A DNA stretch of 64,000 bases. Source: Strongyloides papillosus (taxonomy: Eukaryota; Nematoda; Chromadorea; Rhabditida; Strongyloididae). The stretch lies in contig SRSI01000009.1 of the NCBI GenBank assembly GCA_005656395.1, forward strand, positions 248,001-312,000, written 5' to 3'. A program made the translations under genes and the position numbers. Position 1 is the stretch's first letter. Each line of letters opens with the position of its first letter. Below are positions 34,427-44,993 of the stretch, piece after piece. The notes beneath the pieces are model-generated. The model had not been told where the DNA came from and searched no databases. It was given only the letters and a program-made list of their open reading frames with translations.

Positions 34427-35268
34427 CTAATAGTCCCTTTCGTGGATGCAGACCCCATTTTTATCTAAACAATATGGGAATCTACATATACAAGCCCTTC
34501 CAATAGTCTTTTTCATGCACTTTGAATAATCTACAGTTGATCCACATGTTTTCACACAATTATCTCTTCCAGATACAGCTGTCAAATTTCCCGTACACGG
34601 TTTTGCCGTGGGTTTTTCCCTTTTTAATTTAACATTTTCTTTTTTTGGACATTGGTCATTGTGTACACATTCTCCCTCATGAGTTAAAAGGTATGGGTAC
34701 ACACATTGACAGCCGCTGGGCAAGCAAAACACCAGACAATCGGCTTGTAACTTTTCATCGCAAGTTTGGGGACACGCTGATCTGCATTCGACGTTTAACC
34801 ATGGGAATTTACATGGATTTGGTGGTTTAGGTGTTGTTGTTGGATAGCTTCGTATAGGGCAATCTGTTCTTAAAATGCAATTGCCTGTGGCGTTTATAGA
34901 ATAGGGAAAATTACAGATACACCCAGGTCCTAACGTTTCAGTGGAACATAAAGGTTTAGGAAGACCAGGGCAAACAGGATAACATGTTGGCATATCTTGT
35001 GTGAAAGTTTTATTCATTTTTTTACAATCTTCAGGACGTGGTATTTTTGTTGTTGAGACGACTGGTGTTTTAGTTGTTCCACTACTTGTTCCCTTTGTAG
35101 TCTTTGGTCGTGGTCTTGGTTTTTTTCCACCAGAAGAACTAGGTTTTTTTTTATCATCTTTTCCCTTTTTCTTTTCTAAAGATTCGTAAGCAAAAAGTAA
35201 AATTAAAAGGAAAATCTAAAAAAAATTATATTGACAAAAAATTGTAAACTTACCAAATTAAATTTCAT
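34427..35268 (-). CDS. Secreted TIL-domain protein, tandem paralogue
   Basis: Two exons: 35268-35254 (only five codons, MKFNL) and 35215-34427, phase 0, giving 267 aa. The tiny first exon is needed to complete the signal peptide (MKFNLIFLLILLFAYES). Next comes a basic Pro/Thr linker (KKPRPRPKTTKGTS), then three Cys-rich TIL-like units at about 70-122, 135-190 and 205-262, with CICNFPYSINATGNCI, CQCVYPYLLTHEGECV and CICRFPYCLDKNGVCI as the recognisable ends. Expected role as for its neighbour: secreted protease inhibitor-like. Compared with the other gene, the linker is placed before rather than between the domains. Confidence 0.87.
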
Positions 35269-36884
35269 TTTAACATAAAAAAGGATTATTTTTTGATTGT
35301 TTTATACTCCTACTTTTTGCAATATTATGTGAGTTATATTTTAAAAAAAATCAGTTAATGTTTTATTTGAACTAATGTACTTGTTAACTTTAAATATAAG
35401 TACACAGAAAAAGCAATATATATTTGCCATCAAAAATGAATCTAAATAATTTTTATATTTCAATGATCACTTTTTATTTATTACTTTGAATCATGAAATT
35501 TAAATACAACTGATGAATTGAATTTTTTACTTTAAGGGGGTATAAAAATAAACAAAATTGGTAATAATTAATCAAATAAATTGTGATTATAACAGTCTTT
35601 TATAAGAACATTACTAAAATTTAATATAAAAAAATCTCTACTTTTAAATTACCAAATATTATATTAGTTAATAAAAACTTTTTAACTGAACTTTTGATAT
35701 CTTTTATTTAATTGTACTAAAATAAATCAAGTATCATAAGATGTTAATAATGAAATATTTTTTTTAAAAATATAATATTTTTATCCAAAAGTAAAAATAT
35801 AAATTATCTGATTGAAAACGTTTTTTATTATGTTCAAATAATGGTAACAGTTTTTTACTTCCAGATTTATTTTGCATCTGTAAAAAGCACTAAATTTTTT
35901 TTAGTAATATCAACTTTAATTTTTATGTATTTTTAATTTTCAATCTAATAAAAAATGTGTTTTTTAATAATATATAAGCTATAATCGAATTATTATGAAG
36001 AATAAAAATTTTTTGAAGTTTACTTAATCATAGTTTTAATAGTATAAACTAGAAGTAAATACAAAAAAGGATCCATAATAGAATAATATTAAATATTTGA
36101 AAGGCAATTAATTAAATTTTAAAATCCTATCGTTTGAACGTCTTTTGAAAAAGATAACATCATATGTTTGATTTTGAAAGAGTAGTCTTAATTAATTTTT
36201 CCATTATCAGTGATTTAAAATTTTGTACCATATTTTTTCTGCTAACATCTTAGAAATATATTAATAACATAAATGAATACAAATAATAATTGTTGTAACT
36301 TTCATTAATTAATGCTTGAATATTCCCTACATATTGTAAATTATGGAATATTTATAAATCATTAAAATGTAATAAGGATAAGATAACATGAAATGGATAT
36401 AGAAATTAAAGATTATCTAATTGTTTTCTAAAATGTATCCAATTTTGACAATATCTATGAGTACTGACGTTTTGTATTTAAATACTAAAAATTTACGTAT
36501 ACTGAAAAAATACTTTTTTTAATTATTGATTTATAATAATTTAAAAACAATACATTATGTTATCATAATTGATTAAATATATTATATCATAACTAATTTG
36601 TCAACAATTTTTCTATAATTTATTGCCTTTACTATATAAAGAATATTATAAATGTATATAGGAAAATGTTCAAAATTAATGGATGGTTATTTTATTATAT
36701 TTCATACAAATGAAAAGTTATTTTATACACATCTAAAATTATTTTAATAAACAAATTTAAAGAATTACTAACTTTAAATGAATCCAACAATCATTACAAA
36801 AAATATTAAAATAATAGTTGTCAGACTACGGTATCTTAAATATTTCTTACAACCAAATAAGTCAAAATAAATATTTTAATTCTT
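35269..36884. other. Intergenic, no gene seen
   Basis: About 1.6 kb, very AT-rich, no open frame, RNA gene or repeat recognised. It contains the upstream region of the TIL gene on its left. Confidence 0.45.
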
Positions 36885-37577
36885 TTATTTTTTGTTTTTC
36901 TTATTACATTTTATTAGAATTTCAAAAAAATCATTTTTCGTTATTTCAATAAATGAAAGGTTTATCATTATAAACGATTGTAAAATTAAATAAGCATAAA
37001 ACATAATTAAAAATAAATAATTATTTAAATTTCTGTAGATATCATTTTCATGTGACGTTACAATGTTTACAAAAATTGCTGTTAATCCAATTCCAGCTAA
37101 AATAAAAATTAAAAAGCTTGAAATAGTTATCGAATGATATAGAAATTTTGATGTCAAAAAACAACTTTGAATCAATGCTATAATTGTTATAATAGCATTA
37201 AAAGTAAGTATTTGATTTGATACACCATTCGAAATTAGAAAATAATTTGATAGAAAAAAGATGGATATTAAAATGACAATTAGATAATTGATAGTATAAA
37301 AATAATTTATAGTACCAAAGTTAAATGCAAAAAATTTGCATTCGTTGGTAAATTTTCGATCTTTAAAGCACTTAAAACGTTTTGGACAATTTCCACTCTT
37401 TCTTTGAATTCTCATTTTTTTATCTATTGAATTACTATATTTACTGTCAGTAAAAATAGGCTTATCAAATGATATTTTTTGAAAATTGCATAAATTTAAT
37501 TGACATCTTGGGGATAAATTTTTTCCTTTCATAAGCACAAAATTTCTTTGAATTTTATTCGATCTACAGTTGTCCAT
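36885..37577 (-). CDS. Orphan four-pass membrane protein
   Basis: I do not recognise this 230-aa single-exon protein. The first ~80 residues are polar, basic and hold six Cys (for example SPRCQLNLCNF, GNCPKRFKCF). Four hydrophobic segments follow: YLIVILISIFFLSNYFLI, ILTFNAIITIIALIQSCFL, ISSFLIFILAGIGLTAIFV and YLFLIMFYAYLILQSFIMI. The tail is basic (KCNKKNKK). The topology resembles small tetraspan families, but the conserved CCG loop of tetraspanins is missing. Codon usage and composition match neighbouring genes, so I think it is real, though a search is needed to rule out a chance AT-rich frame. Confidence 0.6.
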   Translation of the reverse strand: MDNCRSNKIQRNFVLMKGKNLSPRCQLNLCNFQKISFDKPIFTDSKYSNSIDKKMRIQRKSGNCPKRFKCFKDRKFTNECKFFAFNFGTINYFYTINYLIVILISIFFLSNYFLISNGVSNQILTFNAIITIIALIQSCFLTSKFLYHSITISSFLIFILAGIGLTAIFVNIVTSHENDIYRNLNNYLFLIMFYAYLILQSFIMINLSFIEITKNDFFEILIKCNKKNKK

Positions 37578-37997
37578 AGCTATAGAAAAATTGATAATAC
37601 TATTTGCTTAAGATACTTAGTAATAAGGCTTTTTTATAGAAAATTAATAAAAAAATTGCTTCTATCAATCATGTACCATTTTTTATTTCAATTTATTCAT
37701 AAAAATGTTAATGAAAAATTTTTAACATTAATTTTTATTTAAATATGATTTTACATTTCAATTAATTATAATTTCATGCAAATAGTACTTATTAATATTT
37801 GAAGGGCTATTATATTTAAAATATTCAAAATAAAAAAATTTCACTTAATAATAAAAAAGAATTTATTTTAAAGCTTTAATATATACTCTTTATATAGGTT
37901 TTTAAATATTTTACAGTTCCATTAAAATTAAAGGCCAATTACTTTAAGGATAATCATTACTTTTTATAAACTTTTATATGTTAAATATGATAATACT
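37578..37997. other. Intergenic, no gene seen
   Basis: Short AT-rich spacer of about 420 bp. A 64-codon frame overlapping the orphan gene's start region looks like chance. Confidence 0.45.
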
Positions 37998-38618
37998 TTA
38001 TTTTGTAAAACGAAGTTGACTTGTAACACAAGCGAATTCTTCATGCTTTGAATCCCCTTCATTATAATTGTACATTCTAATTACTAACTGATATGGATTT
38101 TTTCCAGCAATCAACTCAATAATAGAACTATAACCTGATAAGTCTAAGGGAAGGCTAAGTACCAAAGGTCCCTTTACCAATGGACAATTATGAGCATACT
38201 CACAACCATCAATATTGCTTATCAAACCAAATGTTGGAACCTCAACCCAGGAGCACTTTCCAGTTAGCCAGTTTGTTGTGTATTCATAAATGTTAACTTT
38301 TACATGGTTATCGTTTATTTGAACACCGTTATTTTGTGCAGTTAATTCAAGAGTCATTGGTTTAGTAGGGTCAATAGGATACATCTCTTGTCCAGACTCA
38401 GTCTTTATCTTTCCACTTATCATTGTTAAAGGCATATCTAAATTATCTTTCGTTAAAATCAAGAAGATATAAAACTTACTAGAATCACAGTTGAAGAAGT
38501 GAATAGCTGTATCTGTTGCATTAGGAAAAGGACAAACTTTCCTTGATGTTGGTAATTTTGGTAGAACAAATGAATATGCAATTGATACTGTAATAGCAAT
38601 TAGAATAAAAGTCTTCAT
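37998..38618 (-). CDS. Secreted ML-domain (MD-2/NPC2-related lipid-recognition) protein
   Basis: Two exons: 38618-38480 and 38437-37998, joined in phase 1 across a 42-bp intron (GTAAGT..AATTTAG), giving 192 aa. The intron length is a multiple of three and has no stop, so an unspliced reading also stays open and would add 14 residues (KFYIFLILTKDNL region); the spliced form matches the family better. Signal peptide MKTFILIAITVSIAYSFV. ML features: paired cysteines including RKVCPFPN, HFFNCDS, GCEYAHNCPLVKGP and FACVTSQ, and the strand pattern LSLPLDLSGYSSIIELI..YQLVIRMYN. ML proteins bind sterols or other lipids outside cells or in lysosomes. Nematodes have an expanded, mostly uncharacterised set. 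Confidence 0.85.
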   Translation of the reverse strand: MKTFILIAITVSIAYSFVLPKLPTSRKVCPFPNATDTAIHFFNCDSSKFYIFLILTKDNLDMPLTMISGKIKTESGQEMYPIDPTKPMTLELTAQNNGVQINDNHVKVNIYEYTTNWLTGKCSWVEVPTFGLISNIDGCEYAHNCPLVKGPLVLSLPLDLSGYSSIIELIAGKNPYQLVIRMYNYNEGDSKHEEFACVTSQLRFTK

Positions 38619-38934
38619 ATTTGTTTTATAATCAGTGAATTATAACTGCTGTTTATATACTTTTATAATATTTATCATATGATATAGTTAAGGGAAAGAT
38701 AAGAACCATATCATTACACTTAGTTAATATTAATCAAAATGAATAATCAAATCATATAGCAAAAATGATGCAATGTTATATATTTTATTAGAAAAAAAGT
38801 TTTCTTAATGATAACACTAACTATACGATAGATAACATATCATTGTTATCAGACGACATAGTTAACAATTTCAAAAAATAGAAGTACAAAAATTCTAAAA
38901 ACCAAATCAAAACATATTAAGATTATTCATTTTA
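38619..38934 (-). promoter_or_regulatory. ML-gene promoter: TATA-like boxes and GATA sites
   Basis: On the minus strand, TATAAAAGTATATAAAC around 38672-38654 provides TATA-like boxes 40-55 bp before the ATG. GATA-type motifs follow upstream: TTATCA at about 38672, AGATAAG at about 38698 and TTATCAG at about 38846. GATA factors such as ELT-2 drive intestinal genes in C. elegans, so intestinal expression is a reasonable guess. In DNA this AT-rich, GATA-like motifs also occur by chance. Confidence 0.45.
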
Positions 38935-39326
38935 TTACATAAACGGAGCTAGATTGTCTTCATAAAATTTTAATAGTTGTTCTGGATAATTTTCTTTAAG
39001 TTTACTGTAGCTTATAAGCTTTTTTTCTCCAGTTTTTTTACATTTAATAAACCAATTCATATTTGTTATATCAATTAATGTTTCTCCTTTTGATTTTTTA
39101 TCTGGACCAATTATCTCATACTCAAGCAATCCATCTTCAAATTTTTGTATTATTGATTTATCAATGAAATCATTTGCAGTCACCAGTGAATCACTAAGCA
39201 AAAATTAATTAACATTTTAAATTTTTTTTAAACTTACGCCCAACGAACTTTATACATATGCTGTTGTTTTCCCTTTTCAGTAAATTTTACTTTGTCAAGA
39301 ATTGTTTTAATCTCCCATCCATTCAT
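38935..39326 (-). CDS. Miniature HP1-like chromo/chromoshadow protein
   Basis: Two exons: 39326-39238 and 39193-38935, joined in phase 2, giving 115 aa. The N-terminal ~48 residues read as a chromodomain (GWEIKTILDKVKF, MYKVRW, ending IIQKFE). The rest reads as a chromoshadow domain: LLEYEIIGPD, ITNMNWFIKCK, YPEQLLKFYEDNLAPF, matching the IIGA..FLMKW..CPQxVIxFYExxL pattern of HP1. HP1 proteins bind methylated H3K9 through an aromatic cage and dimerise through the shadow domain. Here the hinge is missing, the total is about half of normal HP1, and the chromodomain is short; one W in KVRW is kept but other cage residues are uncertain. An in-frame TAA before the ATG fixes the start. Chance resemblance is possible for so short a protein. 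Confidence 0.65.
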
Positions 39327-40162
39327 ATTATTAGGTCTTTATTCAAATAAACAAAAAATAGTTTGTAAATAAAATGCTGAAACAACATAAGTTCAAATTA
39401 ACCGCGTAGTTCTTATAACGAAGTGATGCCAAATTAATTGAATTATCTTGATAATAAATAAATACCTATTTAGGATATAATACTAATAAATATATTTGAT
39501 TGCATTATTTAAAAAATCGAACAATGAGTTTTTCAAACTAGGTTAATTATGAAGATTTTGAATATTCTGTATCAAAAATTTATAAAATTACTTCAACAAA
39601 GAGTGTTAAAAAATTTTTATATCCGATCGATTACACATGATCTATCACAATGTCATTTATTGTTAAAAATTTGGAATTTTTTCATTGAAAGTTTTACTAT
39701 TTTATACCGAATGTACCTCAGAATAACATAAAATATTTTTGACGACATTAGTACTTCAATGATTTTTTATAATTTTGTATCTTTATAAGTTCTTAAAAAT
39801 GTTTGTTTTACTTTCTTATATATAAAAATATCAATTATGATAAAGGAATTGTTATTTTGAATATTTTATAATGCTATGTTTTTATATTTTATTCAAGCCG
39901 TTGACGTGTAATGTGTCTGTTTAAACAATATATTTTTTTTTATAAATTATAAGAAATATCGTGCTAATGTCATAGCAAATTAAAGTAATTATAGAAATAA
40001 CATAATATTTTTTATTTATTAAATAGTTAGCCTTCAATATCATTAATAATAGTAATAAATCATATAGTGATATAATAAATATATATAGCTGTTATTAGAG
40101 GATATATTTTAAAAGCAAAATTATACATTGTTTATTATTAATGACAATTATTTTGTTATCAT
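39327..40162. other. Intergenic, no gene seen
   Basis: AT-rich spacer of about 840 bp. A 60-codon plus-strand frame at 39549 has no recognisable feature and is not called. Confidence 0.45.
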
Positions 40163-41412
40163 TTAGTTACCATTTACTAACATAAGAAGTGCATCTTTAT
40201 ATTTTCCACTTGTATCATCAGCAATTCTTTGTTGTAATGGTCTTCCATACATTCTGAAGTATTCATTTCTTATTTCTACCATATCTATTTCACATCTTGT
40301 TACAGCTAATCTAATTAAATCCCTGTCCCTTGTACCCAAACCTTTCATACTATTTTCAAATTGAATTGCAAAGAATCCTGGTCTATTCATAATAATACTA
40401 TAAAGAGCCAAAAGACCATCTTTTATGTCTCCAGAAAATTCAGCTTCTATAGCATATGCCATTGTATGACCAGTTAATCTGTGGTACTCATTAAAAATTG
40501 TTTTTAATTGTGCAAAATTTTGTGAACAGAGAATACCTAAGAAGGCTGATTCATCTGTTCCCAGACGACCTTCTCCTGCTCTGTATAGCATAGCTGCTGC
40601 TTGTTGTGCCTTAAGATAATCAACGTACCCACTTTCATCTCTAGTTCCGGTACATAATGCAACGAGGAAATTTTTAAAATACCCAGAAGTATCTCCAACT
40701 ATATCTTTCTCTAATTCTGTTTTGAACATTGTTCTATAATAAGCCTTGATTTGATTAATTTCATAGTTTGATCTACTGCACATAATTTCGATAAGTACAT
40801 TTTCTCTTGTTCCCAGGCCTTCCATCGATTTGTAAAGCTCAGTAGCATCGTATTCATGAGGAGATTGCATTAATGCAACCATTAAATCCTCAAAATCCCA
40901 TGAAAGTTCTGATTTAAGTTCTTTGATTAAATCCTTTCCATACATTTGCTTGAATGAAGCGCGAATTTGCTGTCTTTGGAAATTGGTTCGTGTGCATAGA
41001 ATTTGCATAATTGCGGTCTTATCACAGCCGAAACCTCTCATGGCTTCTCTTAAAGCATTTGCATCTGCCATGGGATTAGTATTCATACAAGGTTTAAGCG
41101 ATGGTGTTCCAAATAAATAAGCAACTATAAAATTTATTGTTAGCTTAATTAATAATCTCTAGAAAAATTACCTGGTGATGCAGGAGCTACAGCATACTGG
41201 GAAGCTCCAAAAGTTGAAGTTCCCATTGCTGGACTACAATATTGACTTTGGACGACTCCATTGGCATAACCTCCCATTCCATTGCTGTATCCTCCCATTC
41301 CATTTCCGTAACCTCCCATCCCACCGGCGTATCCTCCCATCGCATTGCCATATCCTCCTGTACCAAAATTTCCACATCCTCCCATTGAATAGTTACCATA
41401 ATTATAATTCAT
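40163..41412 (-). CDS. Annexin with Gly/Tyr/Met-rich N-terminal repeats
   Basis: Two exons: 41412-41172 and 41124-40163, joined in phase 1 by a 47-bp intron, giving 400 aa. The head (about 1-50) repeats GGYxNGMGGY-type units; then a Ser/Ala/Pro segment and GTPSLKP lead into four annexin repeats. Their endonexin cores are MRGFGCDK, MEGLGTRE, GEGRLGTDES and MKGLGTRD. Only the third keeps GxGTDE exactly, so the type II calcium sites are partly altered in repeats 1, 2 and 4. Annexins bind acidic phospholipid with calcium; Gly/Tyr-rich heads occur in annexins 7 and 11, where they promote condensation or self-association. No signal peptide. It has a tandem paralogue on its right with the same intron position and phase. 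Confidence 0.95.
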
Positions 41413-42243
41413 TCTTTGTTGTTGTTAAGTTAGTAGTTGAATTGAAATCGTAATGATTAAACTCTTAGGAAATAATTTATAAAAAAATATATGTTAAATA
41501 ATAAGAAATTTCCTATAAATTTAAATATTTCTTAAAATTTTCAAAATTACATGCATATTTTTAATGAAAAATTTTTATACTGAAGTATGCTCTGTTCTAG
41601 AATCATCCCTTTATAGTATTTTATAAATCACTTAATTTCATTAATTTCTAAGACAAGATATGTACATAACTAAACAAAACTAATTAATTGATAACTTGGG
41701 TTATTTATAGAATAATTACGTCAAAACTTTTATTTATTAGGCTTTTTTCTTACGTTAAAAAAATGTGCATGTTGACTTTTTATAATAATAATCAATTAAA
41801 GTTCAAGAAAGCGTTGTAACGAATAAGAAGTTAGATATGTTTTATATAGAAATGTGATTAAAATTTACAGAAAGATTATCTGCCAAAATAATATTTTCAG
41901 ATTAGAATAATTGTAGAATAAGAGTTTTAAACTTTAAAAAATCATTTTAACCAAATTTGAGTAATATTTAAAAATCTATTTTTTTATGTATTTATTTATA
42001 AGCACAATTTATCGAAAAATATGAATAATAATTTTTACTATACACTTTATCAAATATATTTGTATTATATCTACAGAAATCATTTAATTTTTTTATTTAT
42101 TAAATTATTATCTTTAAATATTAATAGTTCTAATTTTAATCGCCTATCAGATAAGCATTTATTGATAAATCTTAAAAAATATAGATATTGGAAGCAACAT
42201 TACACATCGCTTTTGCTGTTAATCACACATAATTTACTATCAT
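41413..42243. other. Intergenic between annexins, no gene seen
   Basis: About 830 bp, AT-rich. An 81-codon plus-strand frame at 42021 looks like chance and overlaps the end of the second annexin. Confidence 0.45.
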
Positions 42244-43483
42244 TTAGTTGCCATTTACTAACATGAGAAGTGCATCCTTATATTTCCCACTTGTATCACC
42301 AGTAATTCTTTGTTGCAATGATCTTCCGAACATTCTTGAATATTCATTTCTTATATCTACCATATCTATTTCACATCTCGTTACGACTAATCTAATTAAA
42401 TCTTTATCTCTTGTACCCATACCTTTCATACTTTCTTCAAATTGTATTGCAAAAAATCCTGGTCTATTCATAATGATACTATAAAGAGCCAAAAGACCAT
42501 TTTTAATGTCTCCAGAAAATTCAGATTCTATAGCCTTTCCCATTGTGTGACCAGTTAATTTATGATACTCATGAAAGATGCATTTGAGTTGAAGAAAATT
42601 TTGTGAACAGAGAATACCTAAGAATGTTGATTCATCTGTACCAAGTCTACCTGCCCCAGCTTTATAAAGAGCTGTAGCGGCTTGTTTTGCCTTCGATTGA
42701 TCAACAAATCCACTTTCATCTCTATTTCCAGTACACAAAGCAAGAAGGAAATTTTTGAAATAACCGGAAGTATCTCCAGCTATATCAGTTTGTAAATCTT
42801 TATTATACATAGATTTATAACAATACTTAATTCGTTGAATTTCAGCGTTTGATCTAGATGTCATAATCTCTATTAAGATATTTTCTTTTGTACCAACGCC
42901 TTCTATTGAGCGATGAAGTTCCGATGCGTCAAACTCAGCAGGTTCTTTCATCATAGCTAAAATTAAATCTTCGAAATCTCCTGATAATTCAGATTTCAGT
43001 TCTTTGATTAAATCCTTTCCATTTATTTGTGAAAATGAAGCACGAATTTGTTGTCTTTGGTAATTTGATCGTGAGCATAACACATTCATAACAGTCTTCT
43101 TATCACACCCAAAGCCTTTCATTGCTTTTTTTAATTTATTCGCATCTTCCATTGGATCAAAAACCACAGCCGGTCTAAGTGATGGTGTTCCGAGCAAATA
43201 TTGGACTATAAAAATATTATTAATCAAGTTTACAAATACTTAATTTTTATTTAATTCGATATTATAATTCTCAAAAAAAATATATTATGAAATATTTTAT
43301 GTATTATAATTAAATCAAGGGGTAATTACCTATTATTACAGGACCTCCAGGGGGATAGTTGGATACTCCAAGTGTTGAAGGGGGCATCATTTGGTTGCAA
43401 TATTGACTTGGAGGAATTCCTTGACCATATCCTCCCATTGGATAACCTCCAAATCCTGGGCCCATATTGTTGCAAAAGTCCAT
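42244..43483 (-). CDS. Annexin, tandem paralogue with short Pro/Gly head
   Basis: Two exons: 43483-43330 and 43205-42244, joined in phase 1 by a 124-bp intron, giving 371 aa. The head is shorter than in its neighbour (MDFCNNMGPGFGGYPMGGYG, then IPPSQYCNQMMPPST), with only one or two GGY units. The four annexin repeats carry MKGFGCDK, IEGVGTKE, GAGRLGTDES and MKGMGTRD. The second exon is the same length as in the neighbour (962 bp) and ends with the same residues (KDALLMLVNGN). The pair clearly arose by tandem duplication followed by change in the head and in scattered core positions. Frames starting inside the intron (MINNIF) are not the true start. Confidence 0.95.
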
Positions 43484-44993
43484 TCTTGTTAGTAAAATTA
43501 ATAAAGTTGATTTGTATTGATTAAATTCTTAAAAAATACACTTTGATAAATCTATACCAAATCTATCATTAAATAAAAATTAATTCTTTACAAATTAGAA
43601 TATTGTAAAAATAAATGAAAAATCAGCATATTCAATTGGAAAATTTTTCCAATGATAAATCACATAATTAAAATTTGATTATTATTTCTAATTTTACATA
43701 ATTAAAGAGTAATTCAAATTATTATCCTTATTTAAAAATGAGTTGTGACTTTTTTCTATCCATTTCCATGGTTGCTATGATAAATACTAAAACATTTTCA
43801 TGTTTAAAATAGTATATTTAATCATTGTTACATATTCAAAATTATTATCTTCAATTATTTACTGTGACAATTTTAAAATAATAACCGCAAATTACGATTT
43901 CTGGAATATTCAAAAGAATAATAGTAACTGTTCATTTTGTTATGATTTCCAGTGAATATTAATCTTTGACAATTAATTTCCACCACATTTGTTTTTAAAT
44001 TGAAGACCAAAAGTCAGAATAATTCATTATAATGAAATAAAGCTAATAATTAAACGACAATTTTTATTTCTGTTTTTTTTTTTTAAATTATCCTTAACGT
44101 TGTCTTTTTCGCATCCCACTTGTGTAATTGTTAAAATATGAATTTAATTTATGGAATTATTTGAAGGCAAATGTTATCATTTTCAAGTATATAAAAAAAT
44201 TAAATTGATGATTATGTAGTGAATAATTTTTTTAGCCCCTTATTATAGTTTTCTTTTTAAATGCTTCGTGCTAGATGTAAGAATTTTTATTAAAAGAATA
44301 TTACATTTTTAACTTCCTTATTTGATATTAATACGGAATATTACTTATTAATACTATATTTTTATTGAGATTCACACATCAGTAGATTTACGTGCTTTTT
44401 TAAATGAGAAGAAGTCTGGTAAACCTTTGTAAAAATACTTTAATAATATTCTAATATTTATTCTAGCTCATAAATAACAAAGAAAATCTTCCCTTTATAT
44501 GGCTTTAATTTTTTTAATTTTCTAAAGATCAAACATCAATTATTTTAAAAAAGTTTACAAATTCTTTAAAATACTTTAATCTTAAAATTAATAATATATG
44601 CGGATTAAAAATGAAAGGCTGTCTGCGGCGTTTCTTCTAATATAATAATTCATGTATCCATAAAAAATATGAGGTATTTACAGGCTTTTATTATTCTTAT
44701 GTAAATGAGTAGAGGTGAAAATACAAAATTACTAGTGATTTATAAATATTTTATTTATTTGGAATAATGCTTACATTGGTTTGACAAACAATATTTATTA
44801 GGTTATTTTCTTTGATTACTTTATTATGATAACGTTTAAACTTGATAAAAATAACACATCAATCACTTACTGGATATTTGAATTATATTTCCGTAAACAG
44901 AAAATATATCTTCTTGTTTATTTTTAATTTATTTTATTATTTTTTGTTTAGAATCCATTATTTTTTAAAATATTATTAATAAAGAATGCTAAG
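43484..44993. other. Divergent intergenic region, no gene seen
   Basis: About 1.5 kb between the annexin (-) and BTBD9 (+) start codons. AT-rich, no open frame or repeat recognised. It must contain both promoters. Confidence 0.45.

Noticed and set aside
39549..39731. 60-codon plus-strand frame
   Set aside because: No recognisable domain; consistent with chance in AT-rich DNA.
42021..42266. 81-codon plus-strand frame beside the second annexin
   Set aside because: Ile/Leu/Tyr-rich chance frame that runs into the annexin coding region on the other strand.
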